A stretch of 32,042 nucleotides of DNA, from positions 1-32,042 of the forward strand of contig PMUM01000131.1 of assembly GCA_003166855.1 (NCBI GenBank), read 5' to 3'. Each line of letters starts with the position of its first letter. The stretch's first letter is position 1. The position numbers and the translations under genes were made by a program. The DNA is from Acidobacteriaceae bacterium (GTDB lineage: Bacteria; Acidobacteriota; Terriglobia; Terriglobales; Acidobacteriaceae). The notes below the pieces were generated by a model. That model searched no databases, had not been told where the DNA came from, and saw only the letters and a program-made list of their open reading frames with translations. This document shows positions 23,583 to 31,207 of the stretch, piece after piece.

Positions 23583-24395
23583 TTGCGGCGTAAACTGAAA
23601 AAAGCAGCGGCGCGCCCTTCCCCGGCCAAGCGGCGCAAGTCTGCTCCCCAGCCCTATCCCAAAGCCAACACTTCCAGTGTCTGGACAGAGGCTCTCTTCG
23701 GAGCTGAGATTCTGCTGTTACACGCCACTCCCGTTTATTACGGCTTGGGCGTACCGCGCGGCGATGGCTCTGCTGTCGTGATCATTCCCGGCTTTCTTGG
23801 CACTGATCTTTACCTGACCGAGCTTCATGCCTGGCTCCGGCGCATCGGATATCGCCCCTACTTTTCCGGTATCGGCATCAACGCAGAATGCCCGAACCTG
23901 CTCATCGAGCGCCGTCTGAACCAGACCATCGAAAAAGCTCTGATGGATACCGAACGAAAAATTCATCTGATCGGTCACAGCCTGGGAGGCCTGATCGCTC
24001 GTTCCGTAGCGGGCAACCGGCCAGACGACATCGCCTCTTTGATTACGCTGGCTGCTCCCATCCGTGGCACGGTTGCGAATCAAGCGGTTCTCCGCGCGGC
24101 CGAAGCCGTTCGTCTCCGCATTCTCGAGGAGCACGGTACAGGGGTACTACCCGACTGCTATACGGGACGCTGCACTTGCAATTTTCTGGGTTCTCTTCGC
24201 CGCAAGGTTCCCGACACGATGCTCGAAACCGCCATCTACACGCGCCAGGACGGCATCGTGGACTGGCGTTACTGCATGACCTTGGATCCTGAAAAGGACG
24301 TAGAGGTTCTGGGCACGCACATCGGAATGGCGTTCAATCCTGCGGCCTACTCGGTCGTCGCCGAGCGCTTGGCCAAAGCGCAATCGTCTGAATAG
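23583..24395 (+). CDS. Alpha/beta hydrolase, lipase/esterase-like (possible granule depolymerase or lipase)
   Basis: About 270 residues. An oxyanion-type segment VVIIPGFLGTD (65-75) is followed by the nucleophile elbow GHSLGG (Ser133), then LAAPIRGT. Likely acid and base lie in YTRQDGIVDW (Asp223) and VLGTHIGMAFNP (His246). The N-terminus is strongly basic (RRKLKKAAARPSPAKRRK), with no signal peptide, so it is probably cytoplasmic. The frame runs back to 23451, but the promoter and operator sit inside that stretch. The TTG at 23583, with AGGGA 5-6 bases upstream, is the best start. Position next to phaR and the PhaR-like operator suggest action on granule polymer or lipid; the sequence alone only says lipase/esterase-like. 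Confidence 0.75.
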   Translation: MRRKLKKAAARPSPAKRRKSAPQPYPKANTSSVWTEALFGAEILLLHATPVYYGLGVPRGDGSAVVIIPGFLGTDLYLTELHAWLRRIGYRPYFSGIGINAECPNLLIERRLNQTIEKALMDTERKIHLIGHSLGGLIARSVAGNRPDDIASLITLAAPIRGTVANQAVLRAAEAVRLRILEEHGTGVLPDCYTGRCTCNFLGSLRRKVPDTMLETAIYTRQDGIVDWRYCMTLDPEKDVEVLGTHIGMAFNPAAYSVVAERLAKAQSSE

Positions 24396-24405
24396 TTCCG
24401 GCCAA

Positions 24406-25353
24406 TCAGGGTCCGCCCACCATCTCCAACACAGATCCTGTAGCCGTTTCTAGTCTCTCGTCCGCACTGCCCAGGGTCTGTATCAGAAGTGACGCTGACG
24501 CCACGCTATTGTTCCAGACTTCGAAGCTGCCCGTGCAATCCGTCTTTACATACGGAAGACGATGCACGCTTGAACCATGCCCGTCGATCACCGCCTCCAC
24601 CCGCAGACCATTGCGTCCGGGGCAATGAAAACTCCAGTGGAAGGGTTCCTTGCTGACGCCGGATTCCTGCAATTTGCCGAACACATATTTCTGCCCATCG
24701 TGCCACAGCACCGCTTTGCGAAAGACCAGCCCAAACGGCATCTCGTAGACCAACGCTTCCAGCGTGCTTGCAGGCTGGCCGGAGCGGGGAAAATAAGCGT
24801 GCGTCCATCTCCAGAAGTTGCGATGTCGGTATCAGCAGTTGTGTCCCTGGACTCCAAACCCCAAAGGTTCGCCCGCAAAGCTCCGCCCGTCCATCGTGAT
24901 CTGCCCGGAAAAACATCCGTCAGAGTGTGGCGTGCGCGAGAAACCAATCCAGCCTTTATTGCTTAGTGTCACCGCAAATGTGGAACGATAGCGCAGATTC
25001 CAGGCGATTGCGTGGCCATCTACGTTCAACGATCCCCTACAAGAATCTTCTTCGATGGAATTCTCGCCCATGCGAAAGCGAAACGGACTCTGCCCTCTTC
25101 GGCTGATATCCAATCCCTCCAGCGGAAATCCCTGAATAAAATTCTGCGGCTTTCCGCCCGCCGGGAACCACGTGGCCCACACTTGCACCGGCATCCCTCG
25201 TGGGTTTCCGGCACAGCCGCCTCGCCCAGGATTCATCAACAAATAGCGAAACCACCACGCTCCGCTCCCGTCCGCCAATCCCATGCGCAGAAACCACACC
25301 TCATAGCGGCGCTTTACCGACAGTCCCGAAAATACTTCGTTCAGAGTAGCCAA
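24406..25353 (-). pseudogene. Lipocalin-like protein gene (CrtC/AttH/tocopherol cyclase-like) with in-frame TGA
   Basis: Two open segments (25353-24832 and 24831-24406) lie in the same frame and are separated only by a TGA at 24832-24834. Read through, they give one 315-residue protein rich in Trp and beta strands: YEVWFLRMGLADGSGAWWFRY, QVWATWFPAGGKPQNF, then FGVQGHNC-stop-YRHRNFWRWTHAYF and a C-terminal domain. The GHN...H...W.W.H pattern resembles the conserved core of lipocalin-type CrtC/AttH and tocopherol cyclase-like proteins, where GHNWG is usual, so the stop falls in the core. A TTG at 25353 is the only plausible start. Likely a recent nonsense pseudogene; sequencing error or readthrough remain possible. 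The family assignment is tentative. Confidence 0.6.
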
Positions 25354-25465
25354 GACTTCCTGCTCCAGACACCTAGACTATCTCACAGGACTTCCGGCGA
25401 TCCGGTGATGCCGGTCACTGCGCATCCGTGGGCTGGGGATCATAGTGTGATCGGTAGCTCCCTCT

Positions 25466-27151
25466 ATGCTGGATGCGTCCGCCATCGCAGCGGGCCTCCG
25501 CCTGCTCGCGCCCGACCAGTTGCGCACCGCCTTGGAGAATTTCCTGCCTCAAGGCGCAACCCCAGCCGAGAAGATCCGCCTCATTGAAGACGCCCTCCGA
25601 AGCCCCGCAGCTCCAGCGGTTCGCGACGCCATGGCACGCTGGATCGTCGACGAGATCGTGCCCGTCGATGCCCTGGTCCCGGAAGCCTACAAGAATTGGC
25701 GTCCGCCGGTGCGCGACGCCATGATGTTCGTGGTCACGCGTCTTTCCCCTGCGCGCCTCGCTCCCAAGCTGCTGGAGCAAATCGAACTGCCGGCCAGCAC
25801 ATCGCCCGAAGTGCGCCTGCTGCGGCTGATCGCGAAAGTCCCCGGCCTGCAGAAACTCGGCCAGGTCATCGCTCGGAACCAGCATCTCCACCCCGCCCTG
25901 CGCCGCGCCCTTTCCAGACTGGAAAACGGAATTCGCGATGTGCAACCGGAAGACATCCGCGCCATCGTCCAAAAAACGCTTGGGCCACGCGTCAAAACCT
26001 ACGCCGTAGAAATCTCGCCCAAAATACTCAAGGAAGCCAGCGTCAGTGCGGTCATTCGATTTACCTGGCGCAATCCAGAAACCGGGAAGCAAGAGCGTGG
26101 CGTCTTCAAAGTTTTGAAGCCGCATATCCCTGAATACTTCGCCGAAGATATGGATTACCTCCAACGCCTGGCCCAATACTTCGGGGATCGCCACCACAAT
26201 TATGGATTTGCACCCCACCTCATCCCTGACACGTTTCGCAAAGTCCGCCGCTTGCTGCGCCACGAGGTCAACTTCTCCCGTGAACAGAAGACGCTGATCG
26301 AGGCCGAGGCTCTCTATCGTGGCTTTCCCTTAGTGCGCATCCCACAATTAATTCGGCCGTTGTGCACGCCAACGATCACCGCGCTCACGGAGGAACCCGG
26401 AATTAAAGTGACCAGCGCGGCCGCCCGCTTGCCAGCCGCACGTCGCCGAAAGGTGGCCGAGCAACTGGTGGAAGCCCTGGTCGCCGTGCCCCTTTTCTCC
26501 TCGACACCAGATGCAATCTTTCACGGTGATCCCCACGCCGGCAACTTGCTGTACAACAACAAAACCGGCGAACTCGTAATCCTCGACTGGGCCCTGCGCG
26601 AACGTCTGAGCCGCGAACAGCGGCGTCATCTCGCGCTCTTATTTCTGATGGTCAGCCTGCGCGATCCAGTCGGCACGTCCAGCGAAGTCGCTGCGCTCAG
26701 TCAAACCCGCATCAGACTGGCTTCGCCCCGGGGCCGGAAGGTCCGCGAGACCGTGGGCAAGTTCCTCGAGGAGTTGCCGCCTTCCCGCATGCCCAGCGGA
26801 GCCGACGCCATGCGACTTGTGGAGCGCGTCGCGATCAACGGCGTCAAGTTCCCCAGCTCCCTGATCATGTTGTCAAAGGTGATGTTCACACTGGAAGGGA
26901 TACTGGGCGACATCGTCGGCGAGGACACGGGAATGGGGTTCACCCTCGCTCGTCACGTCGCCCAGCATTGGATTGCCAACCGCTCTGCGTTCCGTTCGCC
27001 ACTCATGACGCGCGACTGGTTTGCGCTTCAGTGTAGCGCCCTGCTCTACACGAGCCGCTTGTGGCTGCAGTGGGAACGAGCCTTGCTGAATCGCTTGCCT
27101 CAATCGAAACAATTGCTCGCGGCCACGGGAACGGAAGGGCGGCCGTCATAA
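25466..27151 (+). CDS. ABC1 (AarF/UbiB-like) atypical kinase family protein
   Basis: 561 residues. The ABC1-specific KxGQ motif is GLQKLGQ (Lys130-Gln133). The Ala-rich loop is degenerate (ASVSAVIRF, 191-199), followed by the lysine strand GVFKVLKP (Lys215, Lys218). The ExD motif reads EVN (Glu267-Asn269) instead of Glu-x-Asp. The catalytic loop HGDPHAGN (353-360) and the metal-binding LDWA (Asp374) are intact. About 110 N-terminal residues precede the family core. ABC1 proteins support ubiquinone or isoprenoid lipid biosynthesis and are major plastoglobule proteins in plants. There is no ubi gene nearby; it sits between storage-granule genes. The Asp-to-Asn change may alter ATP handling. The ATG at 25466 lacks a good ribosome site. 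Confidence 0.82.
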   Translation: MLDASAIAAGLRLLAPDQLRTALENFLPQGATPAEKIRLIEDALRSPAAPAVRDAMARWIVDEIVPVDALVPEAYKNWRPPVRDAMMFVVTRLSPARLAPKLLEQIELPASTSPEVRLLRLIAKVPGLQKLGQVIARNQHLHPALRRALSRLENGIRDVQPEDIRAIVQKTLGPRVKTYAVEISPKILKEASVSAVIRFTWRNPETGKQERGVFKVLKPHIPEYFAEDMDYLQRLAQYFGDRHHNYGFAPHLIPDTFRKVRRLLRHEVNFSREQKTLIEAEALYRGFPLVRIPQLIRPLCTPTITALTEEPGIKVTSAAARLPAARRRKVAEQLVEALVAVPLFSSTPDAIFHGDPHAGNLLYNNKTGELVILDWALRERLSREQRRHLALLFLMVSLRDPVGTSSEVAALSQTRIRLASPRGRKVRETVGKFLEELPPSRMPSGADAMRLVERVAINGVKFPSSLIMLSKVMFTLEGILGDIVGEDTGMGFTLARHVAQHWIANRSAFRSPLMTRDWFALQCSALLYTSRLWLQWERALLNRLPQSKQLLAATGTEGRPS

Positions 27152-27183
27152 ACCGACCACCGCCCGTTACAGTTTCACCCTGT

Positions 27184-27939
27184 CTAGACCGTGACAGCCT
27201 TCGGCCGGCGCGTTGTGCGAGCCCGGCCATGTTTGGCCGCCCGTCCGACGTTTTTCTTCGGCGGTTTGATGAGCGACCCGATCATCGAAGTCTCCGCGTC
27301 AAATAAGTTCTTTACACCTTGGCCGGTTCGAGTCGCAAAGGGTAAGAGCTGAGAAGGCGACACCAGTCCCATCGTTCGTGTCGCTGCGTCCAGGTTCACG
27401 TTCATCTGCTGGCCCATGACGTCGAGCAGTCTCTTCTGCGCCTCGACAAAAGCATTCCCGGCGTCGCGCGCCAGTTGTGCCAGTTCCGTCTTCTTCGCCG
27501 GTTTGCCTTCATGCGGCTTCCTGCTGCCGGTTGCCGTCGCGGCTTCCTGCGCCACCGCCTCGAGGAACTTCTTCTGGGCGCGAGTAAAGCTGTCCATTCC
27601 CTCACGGGCGAACTCGACCAGCCGCGCCGCGCGGGCGTCCTTCCCGACTGGTTCTGACTCCAGCCACTGCATCGTTTGCTTGCTGGTGGTGGTCAGCAGC
27701 TCCTGTTGCATCCCGATGAGCGTATCCAGGCTGCGTTGTACGAGACCTGTCACTGCAACTGCCGGCATGAAGCCGCCAATCCGTTCTTTGACTCCATTGC
27801 AGATAATGTCGGTTTCTTGTTGTGCCAGGTTAAGAAAAGTTCGCTGTGCTTCCACGAGGCTCGAGGTTCCCTCGACCGCCAGTTCAGTCAGAATCGACAG
27901 AGGAGACTCCTCTTCGTGGTTCTTGGTGTGGGTTGGCAT
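27184..27939 (-). CDS. Second phasin-like protein, paralogue with five repeats
   Basis: A 251-residue helical protein with a basic tail (RAAKHGRARTTRRPK). Repeat cores LVEAQRTFLNLAQQE, LIGMQQELLTTTSKQ, FTRAQKKFLEAVAQE, FVEAQKRLLDVMGQQ and LFDAETSMIGSL have their central residue at 32, 78, 122, 168 and 216. The spacings 46, 44, 46 and 48 equal those of repeats 2-6 of the phasin at 21886-22800. The block KKTELAQLAR...FVEAQKRLLDV is closely shared, so the genes are paralogues. The ATG at 27939 has GGAGG 4 bases upstream and lies after an operator and promoter; the longer frame to 28002 includes these signals and is rejected. Converges with the ABC1 gene. A granule coat role is inferred. Confidence 0.8.
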   Translation of the reverse strand: MPTHTKNHEEESPLSILTELAVEGTSSLVEAQRTFLNLAQQETDIICNGVKERIGGFMPAVAVTGLVQRSLDTLIGMQQELLTTTSKQTMQWLESEPVGKDARAARLVEFAREGMDSFTRAQKKFLEAVAQEAATATGSRKPHEGKPAKKTELAQLARDAGNAFVEAQKRLLDVMGQQMNVNLDAATRTMGLVSPSQLLPFATRTGQGVKNLFDAETSMIGSLIKPPKKNVGRAAKHGRARTTRRPKAVTV

Positions 27940-27950
27940 AGTGCCTCCAT

Positions 27951-27965
27951 TGCTGCATTGCAGCA
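27951..27965. promoter_or_regulatory. PhaR-type operator at the second phasin gene
   Basis: TGCTGCATTGCAGCA, identical to the site at 22815-22829 and in the same place between the -10 box and the ribosome site. Confidence 0.8.
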
Positions 27966-27973
27966 TTAACCAA

Positions 27974-28002
27974 ACTGTAGTATCCACGCGGCTTCCAGTC
28001 AA
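27974..28002 (-). promoter_or_regulatory. Sigma-70 type promoter of the second phasin gene
   Basis: On the minus strand TTGACT (27997-28002) and TACAGT (27974-27979) are separated by 17 bases. The stretch from the -10 box through the operator (27949-27979) differs from that of the first phasin (22813-22843) at only 3 of 31 positions. Confidence 0.78.
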
Positions 28003-28041
28003 TAGGCGCGGCGCAAGATTTGCGTCATATCACTGCGAAGT

Positions 28042-28055
28042 GTGACCGCGGTCAC
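28042..28055. promoter_or_regulatory. 14-base perfect palindrome
   Basis: GTGACCGCGGTCAC lies between the second phasin promoter and the divergent hypothetical gene. It could be an operator for either. A TATTCT at 28083-28088 is a possible -10 box for the downstream gene. Confidence 0.3.
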
Positions 28056-28126
28056 CGGAATTAATTAAGCGAAAACCGAATCTATTCTGGTGGAGGAGTG
28101 AGGGTTGTCGGCCCTCTTTGCGCTCG

Positions 28127-28588
28127 ATGGAAAAACTTCCTGCAGTCGAAAACGCGAAAGCGCTAATGACCGAAGCGATGACCTGGTCGGTCATGAAGTG
28201 GCTGCGCGAAAAGAAAAGAGTGCGCAGAACTGCCGATCTGGCTAACGCCGCCCTGGACCAAGCGAGCCAAGCAATCCGAGAGCGCTGGCCGGAGCTTATC
28301 AGAACGGCCTACGAAGCACTGGTCATGCGAACTGCCGGAACCGTCTCCGCGGATCGCCAGCAGGCCGTACCGTTGAAGACTGACCCGGCGGCAACGCTCA
28401 CCGCCAGCAAAAGCCACGAAGCCGATGACGAAGCCTACCGCGCCCGCATGGAAGCCGAAAAAGCCTTCGACGATGCCGAGCGACAACTCAGCACCAGCCT
28501 CGCTCGCGAAGGATGTCGAAAAGCCATTCACTCCTGGGACCTGCACGAGAAGGCGATTCGCAAAGCCGAAGTCCTCATTCGCACGTAG
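28127..28588 (+). CDS. Hypothetical charged helical protein
   Basis: About 153 residues from the ATG at 28127 (a TTG at 28118 is also in frame; neither has a well-placed ribosome site, a GGAGGAG lies about 30 bases upstream). No known domain is recognised. The N-terminal half (MEKLPAVENAKALMTEAMTWSVMKWLREKKRVRRTADLANAALDQAS) and the C-terminal half (DEAYRARMEAEKAFDDAERQLSTSLAREGCRKAIHSWDLHEKAIRKAE) look helical and highly charged, joined by a Thr/Ala-rich linker. There is no signal peptide or membrane segment. It is divergent from the second phasin and its 3' end overlaps the convergent hisA by 14 bases. A granule link is possible from position only. Confidence 0.6.
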   Translation: MEKLPAVENAKALMTEAMTWSVMKWLREKKRVRRTADLANAALDQASQAIRERWPELIRTAYEALVMRTAGTVSADRQQAVPLKTDPAATLTASKSHEADDEAYRARMEAEKAFDDAERQLSTSLAREGCRKAIHSWDLHEKAIRKAEVLIRT

Positions 28589-29267
28589 TGACGAACCCTG
28601 GCAGGAGCCCTTGGTAGATCGCCATTCCCACCACGGCATCCACGCCCATGGCATGTAATTCGTCGATCTCTTCTTGACTCCGGATTCCCCCCGCCGCAAT
28701 GAGTTGTCGCGCCGTAGCCTCGCGCAGCGGACGAATCACCTCCTGCGGAAATCCCCCTAGCATGCCCTCCGTCTCCACATGCGTATAGAGAAACGCTCCG
28801 CACCACGGCTCCAGTGCCAGTACCATTTCGAGCGGCGTCACGGCTGTCACCTTCCGCCACCCGTGAATCGCCACTCGATCCTCAATTGCATCGAGAGCAA
28901 AAACCAATCTGCCGGAGCCCACCGCTTCGGCCAGCCGTTCCGCGAATCCCACGTCGAGTTTGTCCTCGGCGAACAGCGCTGACCCGAGGATGACCCTCTG
29001 CGCCCCCGCGGCGAGCGCCGCTTGCGCGGCCTCCACCGACCGGATGCCCCCTCCCACCTGGCACGGCAACTGACGAGCCAATTCCCTCACCAGCCCAGCG
29101 TTGTTCCCCGTCCCAATAGCGGCGTCAAGATCGATGAGTTGCACCAGAGGGAACTTCGAGAAGCGATCCACCCATAGTGCGAAGTCATCGAACTCCAGCG
29201 CCTTCTTCCGGCCCTGCACCAACTGGACGATCTTGCCGCCCATCAAGTCGATCGACGGAATCAGCAT
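28575..29267 (-). CDS. hisA: Phosphoribosylformimino-5-aminoimidazole carboxamide ribotide isomerase HisA
   Basis: A 230-residue TIM barrel starting [19 protein letters not shown], with catalytic Asp7, Asp126 (FALDAIED) and Thr162 ([10 protein letters not shown]), and phosphate-binding VGGGIR and AAGGIRS loops. It isomerises ProFAR to PRFAR in histidine synthesis. A GTG six bases earlier (29273) is in frame; the ATG at 29267 has GAGG 5 bases upstream and fits the family start. It overlaps the end of hisF by 7 bases. The THVETEG segment replaces the more common TDI.RDG but keeps the key Thr. Confidence 0.92.
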   Translation of the reverse strand: MLIPSIDLMGGKIVQLVQGRKKALEFDDFALWVDRFSKFPLVQLIDLDAAIGTGNNAGLVRELARQLPCQVGGGIRSVEAAQAALAAGAQRVILGSALFAEDKLDVGFAERLAEAVGSGRLVFALDAIEDRVAIHGWRKVTAVTPLEMVLALEPWCGAFLYTHVETEGMLGGFPQEVIRPLREATARQLIAAGGIRSQEEIDELHAMGVDAVVGMAIYQGLLPGFVTTCE

Positions 29268-30028
29268 GGCCACCTCACCGGAATTCCCTCCGAGCCAATC
29301 TCTTGCTTGAGCTCCGTGAGCCGGCTGAAACCATAGTGGAAAATCGACGCCGCCAGCGCGGCATCGGCATGTCCCTCGCGGAAGACTTCGACAAAGTCTT
29401 GCGCTCCGCCCGCACCGCCCGAGGCAATCACCGGAATCCGCACCGAGTCAGCCACAACCCGCGTCAACTCGCAATCAAAACCGATGCCCGTGCCGTCGCG
29501 GTCCATCGAAGTCAGCAGGATCTCGCCCGCGCCGCGGTCTTCCGCCTCCTGCGCCCACGCAACCGCATCGCGTCCGCTGGTCGTGCGTCCTCCATGCGTG
29601 TACGCCTCCCAGCGCGCCGCCTCCTCACACCGCTTGGCATCAATCGCCACCACGACCGCCTGGGACCCGAATCGCAACGCGATTCGGGTAATCAGATCTG
29701 GATCGGCCAGCGCCGCGGAATTGATGCTGATCTTGTCCGCGCCCGCCGAAAACACCGCAGCCGCATCCTCCAGCGTGCGAATCCCACCGCCTACGGTAAA
29801 AGGAATAAACAACTGCTGCGCCGCCCGCTGCACGGTGTCGAGCAAAGTCGCGCGCCGCTCGTGCGCCGCCGAGATATCCAACAAGACGATCTCGTCTGCT
29901 CCCGACGCGCTGTGCGCCTTCGCCAGTTCCGCCGGATCCCCCGCGTCGCGCAGGTTCTCAAACTGCACGCCCTTCACCACGCGGCCGCCGTTCACGTCGA
30001 GGCAAGCGATAATTCGTTTCGTCAGCAT
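29261..30028 (-). CDS. hisF: Imidazole glycerol phosphate synthase cyclase subunit HisF
   Basis: A 255-residue TIM barrel, [20 protein letters not shown], with both catalytic aspartates at the family positions (Asp11, Asp130 in VVVAIDAKR), plus TVGGGIR and SGGAGG phosphate loops. With HisH it converts PRFAR and ammonia to imidazole glycerol phosphate and AICAR. The ATG at 30028 lies one base after the hisH stop; a GTG at 30040 inside hisH is less likely. It has no clear ribosome site of its own, consistent with coupling to hisH. Confidence 0.95.
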   Translation of the reverse strand: MLTKRIIACLDVNGGRVVKGVQFENLRDAGDPAELAKAHSASGADEIVLLDISAAHERRATLLDTVQRAAQQLFIPFTVGGGIRTLEDAAAVFSAGADKISINSAALADPDLITRIALRFGSQAVVVAIDAKRCEEAARWEAYTHGGRTTSGRDAVAWAQEAEDRGAGEILLTSMDRDGTGIGFDCELTRVVADSVRIPVIASGGAGGAQDFVEVFREGHADAALAASIFHYGFSRLTELKQEIGSEGIPVRWPC

Positions 30029-30029
30029 G

Positions 30030-30620
30030 TTAGAGAGCACAGAAATTGCCCAGTATCTTCAAACCCATCTCTCCCGATTTTTCGGGATGAAACTGCACAC
30101 CAAAGAGATGGTCGCGTTCCACCGCTGCCGAAAACCGCCCGCCGTAGTCGCAACAGGCCACCGTCGTCGACGTAACCGGCGCACGAAATGAATGCGTGAA
30201 ATACACAAACGAGCCCGACGGCACACCCCGCAACAACCGCGAGGATGAGTCGACCTCGAGTTGATTCCACCCCACATGTGGCGACTTCACGCTCGATGCG
30301 AAGCGCTTGCATTCTTCGTCGAACACACCCAGGCCGCGCGTCGACAACGACTCTTCGCTGCCAGCAAACATCCACTGCATCCCAACACAGATGCCCAGGA
30401 AGGGAATACCTCGACTGAGGGACTCTACAATGGCCTGCTTCAAACCTGTGCGTTCCAGCGATTCAGTCGAAGTAAAATGTCCGACCCCGGGAAGCACCAC
30501 CTTCGTCGCGGTAGCGACCAGCGCAGGATCAGAAGTAATGGCGCACTCCTGCCCCAGCCAGTCGAGCGCCTTTTTCACCGAAACCAGGTTTCCCGCGCCG
30601 TAATCGACAATGGCGATCAT
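30030..30620 (-). CDS. hisH: Imidazole glycerol phosphate synthase glutaminase subunit HisH
   Basis: A 196-residue class I glutamine amidotransferase, [19 protein letters not shown], with nucleophile Cys78 (GICVGMQ) and the His178/Glu180 pair in GVQFHPEKS. It supplies ammonia to HisF. The start ATG shares its first base with the hisB TGA stop (TGATG), so the genes are coupled; a GTG one codon earlier is possible. Confidence 0.95.
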   Translation of the reverse strand: MIAIVDYGAGNLVSVKKALDWLGQECAITSDPALVATATKVVLPGVGHFTSTESLERTGLKQAIVESLSRGIPFLGICVGMQWMFAGSEESLSTRGLGVFDEECKRFASSVKSPHVGWNQLEVDSSSRLLRGVPSGSFVYFTHSFRAPVTSTTVACCDYGGRFSAAVERDHLFGVQFHPEKSGEMGLKILGNFCAL

Positions 30621-31207
30621 CACAGTACTCCCTTGGTGCTCGGTAGCAGCCGCGCCATGCGCCGGTCACGCCAGCAAGCCGCCCGTAACGCACGCGCGAA
30701 CGCCTTGAACAGCGCCTCAATCTTGTGGTGACTCGACCGCCCGTACAGCGTTCGCACGTGAACATTGGCCCGCGCTCCTCGTGCAAACCCTTCAAAGAAG
30801 TCATGCACGAGCTCGGCCTGCAGATCGCCCACCAGCCGCGTGCGCACCTTGGTATCCACCACAGCGGCGGTGCGTCCGCAGAAATCCACGGCGGCCATGC
30901 CCATCGTTTCGTCCATCGGCATCAGAAAATATCCCGCGCGGAGAATCCCGCGCTTGCTTCCCAGCGCCTTATCAAACGCCTGCCCGAGAACGATCCCAAC
31001 GTCCTCGACAGTGTGGTGCTGGTCCACGTCAAGGTCTCCGCGGGCCTTGAGTTTCAGATCGAAGCCTCCGTGATGTGCGAACAACTCCAGCATGTGATCG
31101 AAGAATCGAATGCCGGTCGACACCTGGTACCGCCCGCGCCCTTCAATGGTGAGCGAGATCTGAATCTGCGTCTCCTTGCTGACCCGTTTGATGGTCCCTT
31201 TTCTCAT
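30620..31207 (-). CDS. hisB: Imidazoleglycerol-phosphate dehydratase HisB
   Basis: A 195-residue monofunctional dehydratase without the N-terminal phosphatase domain found in enterobacteria. Metal-binding motifs are HHTVED (64-69) and [17 protein letters not shown] (His160, His161, Glu164), with [17 protein letters not shown] near the N-terminus. It converts imidazole glycerol phosphate to imidazole acetol phosphate. The frame extends upstream into hisC, but the ATG at 31207 gives the ATGA overlap with the hisC stop and the family start. Confidence 0.95.
   Translation of the reverse strand: MRKGTIKRVSKETQIQISLTIEGRGRYQVSTGIRFFDHMLELFAHHGGFDLKLKARGDLDVDQHHTVEDVGIVLGQAFDKALGSKRGILRAGYFLMPMDETMGMAAVDFCGRTAAVVDTKVRTRLVGDLQAELVHDFFEGFARGARANVHVRTLYGRSSHHKIEALFKAFARALRAACWRDRRMARLLPSTKGVL

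Noticed and set aside
24832-24834. Selenocysteine codon in the lipocalin-like gene
   Set aside because: No convincing SECIS-like hairpin follows by eye, and the family is not known for selenoproteins; nonsense mutation is simpler.
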